Below are positions 13,855-16,603 of a stretch of DNA of 16,603 nt, piece by piece; position 1 is the first letter of the stretch, and every line of letters starts with the position of its first letter. Source of the DNA: Candidatus Melainabacteria bacterium (GTDB taxonomy: Bacteria > Cyanobacteriota > Vampirovibrionia > LMEP-6097); the NCBI GenBank assembly GCA_028817775.1, contig JAPPOW010000189.1, positions 1-16,603 on the forward strand. Direction: 5' to 3'. The notes under the pieces were generated by a model, which ran no database searches, was not told where the DNA came from, and saw only the letters and a program-made list of their open reading frames with translations. Made by a program: the position numbers and the translations under genes.

Positions 13855-14571
13855 ATGCCAAGCAAAGAAATCGAGTTGACCATCTTGATGCCTTGTCTTG
13901 AAGAAACTGAAACCCTTGCTCATTGTATTAAGCAAGCGGATGCTGCTGTTCAAAAAGATAAACTCAATGCCGAAGTGCTTGTAGCAAATAATGGTGGCAA
14001 AGATGAGTGTTACCAAATAGCCAGTGAGCTAGCTGATGGGGTGGTCTTGGTAGAAGAGCGTGGTTATGGCAATGCTCTGCGCGCTGGCATTGAAGCAGCC
14101 CAAGGTAAGTATATATTTTTTGCAGATGCTGATGGTAGTTATGACTTTGGTCGGGCCAAAGACTTCTATGATCTAGCTAAGCAAGGCAATGATTTAGTAA
14201 TTGGTTGTAGGTTAGCTGCTGGGGGAGGTACAATAGAGCCAGGAGCAATGCCGTTTTTACATCGCTGGCTTGGTAGTCCGTTTTTTTCATCCTTAATAAG
14301 ATTACTGTTTGGAGCGCCTATCAATGATGTCCACTGCGGTATGCGTACAATCAAGAAATCCTTCTTTGAAGAGCTTGAGCTTAGTTCTCCAGGGATGGAA
14401 TTTGCTTCAGAAATGATTATCAAAGCATCTCAGTTCCCTGATAAAATTGCCGAACTACCAATTACTTTATACCAAGACAAACGCGTCAACACCAGCCCTC
14501 ACCTTAGAACCTTTGTTGATGGTTGGAGACATCTGATGACCTATATCAAATTTAAATTGAGAGGATTCTAG
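13855..14571 (+). CDS. GT2 family glycosyltransferase (dolichyl-phosphate-mannose-synthase-like)
   Basis: 238 residues from the ATG at 13855; an in-frame ATG at 13846 overlaps the TATAAT box. GT-A fold family 2 enzyme moving a sugar from a nucleotide donor, probably onto polyprenyl phosphate at the inner membrane face. Motifs: LTILMPCLEE at the start of the Rossmann half, EERGYGNALRAGIEAAQG (68-84), metal-binding DADGS (DxD at 91-93) and INDVHCGMRTI. It ends at HLRTFVDGWRHLMTYIKFKLRGF, near the point where many relatives continue into membrane helices, so it is a short soluble or peripheral form. First of three tightly spaced genes, with the sulfotransferase 2 nt downstream. A polyprenyl-linked product could feed the GT-C enzyme encoded third. 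Confidence 0.9.
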   Translation: MPSKEIELTILMPCLEETETLAHCIKQADAAVQKDKLNAEVLVANNGGKDECYQIASELADGVVLVEERGYGNALRAGIEAAQGKYIFFADADGSYDFGRAKDFYDLAKQGNDLVIGCRLAAGGGTIEPGAMPFLHRWLGSPFFSSLIRLLFGAPINDVHCGMRTIKKSFFEELELSSPGMEFASEMIIKASQFPDKIAELPITLYQDKRVNTSPHLRTFVDGWRHLMTYIKFKLRGF

Positions 14572-14573
14572 CT

Positions 14574-15422
14574 ATGGGCATGCCTAATTTTCTATATATA
14601 GGACTCTCCAAATCAGCCTCGACCTATATCTACCAGATCTGCAAAGAACATCCAGAAATTTATATGCCTGTAATCAAAGACATTTTTTTCTTTGATAGAG
14701 AATATGAGCGCGGGCTAGATTGGTACCAAAGATTTTTTCAAACTGCTCCAGAACACAAAGCAGTGGGCGAGATCTCCCATGATTATCTCTTCCAGCCTGA
14801 AGCCTGCAAAAGAATCAAGCAGGATCTTCCTAATATCAAACTGATAGTCTGTATGAGAGAACCACTGGATTGGGTAGTTTCTAAGCAAGATAATGAAGAA
14901 TGTAGACGCATGCTAGCTGCAAGCACTTGGCTTGAATTTGCTCAAGGCAAGTACGCAGCTCAAGAAATGCTACTTAGTCAAAACCTAGCAAGATATTTTG
15001 ATAGTTTTGATCAAGAACAAATCTTAGTGCTCTTTTATGATGAACTCAAAGCCAATCCTCAGGCTTTCTGCCAAAAAATATATTCGTTCCTGGGAGTAGA
15101 CCAAGAATTCAAAGCAGAGAGCTTAGAGAAAACTATTCTGCCAGCACAAAAACCAAGATTTAAATTATTTGCAGTATTAGCTCAAGCATTCTGTGACCTT
15201 TGCCGCTTTATGGGCTGGCAAAAATTACTAGGCTGGCTCAAAAATCAAGAAGAACTTGATGGACTAATTTTTGCCGACAAAACAGAGCAAGACCCGATAC
15301 CGGTAAATGAAAGAGATGATTTAATTAACTATTATGCTAGTGAAGTGCTCGGTCTGCAGAATTTAAATTTAGAGCTACCAAGTTCTTGGTTAGAAATCTA
15401 CCAAAGAAAGGAGGCAAAGTGA
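14574..15422 (+). CDS. PAPS-dependent sulfotransferase
   Basis: 282 residues. It transfers sulfate from PAPS to an acceptor, probably a carbohydrate or lipid. The 5'-phosphosulfate loop is GLSKSASTYIYQ (10-21), like the GxxKxGTT-type loop. The 3'-phosphate site is IVCMREPLDWVVSKQ (91-105) with Arg95 and Ser103. VGEISHDYLF (64-73) and VLFYDELKANP match the heparan/carbohydrate sulfotransferase-like core. No signal peptide or membrane segment is seen, so it acts in the cytoplasm. It starts 2 nt after the GT2 stop, with a GAGAGG-type ribosome site upstream, and overlaps the GT-C gene by 4 nt (GTGA). Context suggests sulfation of a sugar or glycolipid made by the neighbours. The acceptor is unknown. 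Confidence 0.88.
   Translation: MGMPNFLYIGLSKSASTYIYQICKEHPEIYMPVIKDIFFFDREYERGLDWYQRFFQTAPEHKAVGEISHDYLFQPEACKRIKQDLPNIKLIVCMREPLDWVVSKQDNEECRRMLAASTWLEFAQGKYAAQEMLLSQNLARYFDSFDQEQILVLFYDELKANPQAFCQKIYSFLGVDQEFKAESLEKTILPAQKPRFKLFAVLAQAFCDLCRFMGWQKLLGWLKNQEELDGLIFADKTEQDPIPVNERDDLINYYASEVLGLQNLNLELPSSWLEIYQRKEAK
15413..15418 (+). promoter_or_regulatory. Strong Shine-Dalgarno for the GT-C gene
   Basis: AAAGGAGG (15407-15414) with CAAA spacing precedes the GTG at 15419, within the sulfotransferase end. It decides the start of the last gene and shows that Shine-Dalgarno initiation is used inside operons here. Confidence 0.6.
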
Positions 15423-16603
15423 AACTATTAAAACGAATCAGTCTCTATCTAGCCTTTATATTGCCGGCACTAGGTTTATTGATCAGCCGACTCCGCAATC
15501 AAGAATTCAATTCAGACGAGTTTCAGCATACTTATTTAGCCTGGGCTAATCTTAATTATGATCAAATGCCGTACCGAGACCTGTGGGACAACCACGGCTC
15601 GCTCTATACCTTCAGCAATAGCCTATTGATGAAACTTGCGAACTTAAAAGCTGGTGTTGACACAATACTAGTAGAACGCTACTTCAATCTATTTATTTTT
15701 GTACTTGGTGCTCTGGTCTTGTTCGAACTATTTAGGCTTCTAACTAACAAGATTCACTATGCAGCCCTTGGTACCTGGCTCTTTGCTTTGACTAATTTTG
15801 CTACTTATACAATTCAGGTTAGACCTGATAATCTGCAATGTCTATTTCTGTACTTAGGCTTGCTATTAATCACCAAAGCTATCAAGAAAAATCAAAACCA
15901 ATATGCATTCTTGGCTGGCATTAGTTTTGTATTGATGCTGATGACTAATGCAAAATCGATCTCAGCACTCTGTGGAGTGATTATAGCTCTGGTCCTCATA
16001 AAAATCATCGATAAACAAAGTACTAGTTTGTCAATCTTGTGGTCAGTCATACAAGGTCTGGCACTGGCTTTGCTTGCATTTGCAATCTTCTTTGCTTCTC
16101 AAGGGATGCTAGAGAACTACCTTATATATAGTATTTTGTACAACAAAGATTTGGTGCTGCATGATGTAGAACGTGTTGTTGGTACTGCCAAGGCTTATTA
16201 CCTCAGACGGCATCAATGGTTTTTTGCAATCACTATTCCTGCACTAGGCTACTGGAGCTATAAGGGCTTAGGTAAGAAAATCGATACTGCCAAATTAGTC
16301 ATCATAATTACCATAGTTATAGCTGCAATACCCCGAATCGTTTTTTCAAGTTTGTGGATGCAATATGACTTGCTCCTCATCCCACTAGCATCGTTTATCG
16401 CTAGTTGCTTCATAATTGAAGTTCTTGAGAAATACTTAGTTCCACATATCGCATCAACAAAACTTCAAATTGGACTCTTGGTCTACCTAGTAATATTAAG
16501 CTCCTCTTGGTATCAAGTATTCAAGCAAAGTAATCCACTCGAGCAATACCTGGCTAGTGTTGATGAGCGAGTTAATTTTCTAGTTGATAATTTAGCTGAA
16601 GAT
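15419..16603 (+). CDS. GT-C fold membrane glycosyltransferase (partial, runs off the window)
   Basis: 395 codons are in the window and the frame is still open. It starts with GTG overlapping the sulfotransferase stop (GTGA), after a strong AAAGGAGG. It is a polytopic membrane protein: a first helix at about 8-23, then a short extracytoplasmic loop with the catalytic-type acidic pair NSDEFQH (Asp33-Glu34) and the PYRDLWDNHGSLY segment (51-63), both typical of PMT/ArnT-like GT-C enzymes using polyprenyl-phosphate sugars. Further hydrophobic stretches lie at about 88-103, 113-130, 139-150, 160-172, 181-194, 205-225 and beyond. It likely adds a sugar to a lipid, glycan or protein outside the inner membrane, supplied by the GT2 product. 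Acceptor unknown. The C-terminal domain lies beyond the window. Confidence 0.87.
   Translation, partial: MKLLKRISLYLAFILPALGLLISRLRNQEFNSDEFQHTYLAWANLNYDQMPYRDLWDNHGSLYTFSNSLLMKLANLKAGVDTILVERYFNLFIFVLGALVLFELFRLLTNKIHYAALGTWLFALTNFATYTIQVRPDNLQCLFLYLGLLLITKAIKKNQNQYAFLAGISFVLMLMTNAKSISALCGVIIALVLIKIIDKQSTSLSILWSVIQGLALALLAFAIFFASQGMLENYLIYSILYNKDLVLHDVERVVGTAKAYYLRRHQWFFAITIPALGYWSYKGLGKKIDTAKLVIIITIVIAAIPRIVFSSLWMQYDLLLIPLASFIASCFIIEVLEKYLVPHIASTKLQIGLLVYLVILSSSWYQVFKQSNPLEQYLASVDERVNFLVDNLAED

Noticed and set aside
1..16603. CRISPR array, tRNA, rRNA, prophage or insertion sequence
   Set aside because: No regularly spaced direct repeats, cloverleaf sequence, rRNA motifs, transposase, integrase or phage structural genes were seen on either strand.

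Overview
The window looks like a chromosomal segment of an AT-rich, Gram-negative-type bacterium. The Gram-negative reading rests on an ADP-heptose pathway gene (rfaE2/hldE C-terminal type), a BatD/BatE pair and a probable twin-arginine export signal. Several families of short dispersed palindromic repeats, some lying in frame inside genes, and many unrecognised proteins point to an under-sampled lineage. I lean towards a non-photosynthetic cyanobacterial relative (Melainabacteria/Vampirovibrionia type), but the sequence alone does not settle this. I see no transposase, integrase, phage gene, CRISPR array, rRNA or tRNA.

Layout. 1-364: a small protein ending in a Cys/Gly/His-rich tail, probably metal-binding, possibly starting before the window. 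402-551: a repeat with 20-nt inverted ends, which reaches into the 3' end of the next gene. 527-1894 (-): GH1 beta-glucosidase. 1955-4761 (-): a tightly overlapping unit rfaE2-batD-batE. 4794-4879: a second, diverged copy of the first repeat family. 4872-5373 (-): two small unknown proteins. 5451-7004 (+): an unknown coiled-coil protein with a Tat-like N-terminus, meeting end to end with 7005-8192 (-), an unknown lysine-rich putatively exported protein. 8146-10785 (-): aconitase acnA. 10933-12129 (-): an unknown protein. 12223-13044 (+): a SirB1/transglutaminase-like protein. 13045-13129: a large palindromic repeat between convergent genes. 13119-13790 (-): peptidyl-tRNA hydrolase pth with an unusual insertion. 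13855-16603 (+): a three-gene glycoconjugate cluster of GT2 glycosyltransferase, sulfotransferase and a GT-C membrane glycosyltransferase that is cut by the window end.

Two themes cut across the genes. First, nearly every gene that could start a transcript has a -10-like hexamer, often an extended TGn -10, ending 7-8 nt before its start codon and lacks a clear Shine-Dalgarno. This is the geometry of leaderless mRNAs. Several genes inside operons (batE, the sulfotransferase, the GT-C gene) have Shine-Dalgarno-like sequences instead. Second, dispersed repeats have become part of proteins: they encode nine residues of an insertion in Pth, much of a signal peptide, a linker in the lysine-rich protein, and the last codons and stops of three genes.

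Functionally the window mixes housekeeping (Pth, aconitase), sugar use (GH1), envelope work (heptose activation, BatD/E) and export of a sulfated or glycosylated surface compound (GT2, sulfotransferase, GT-C). No single dedicated novel system is proven. The best candidates for new biology are the repeat-into-protein events and the Cys/His-rich small protein.
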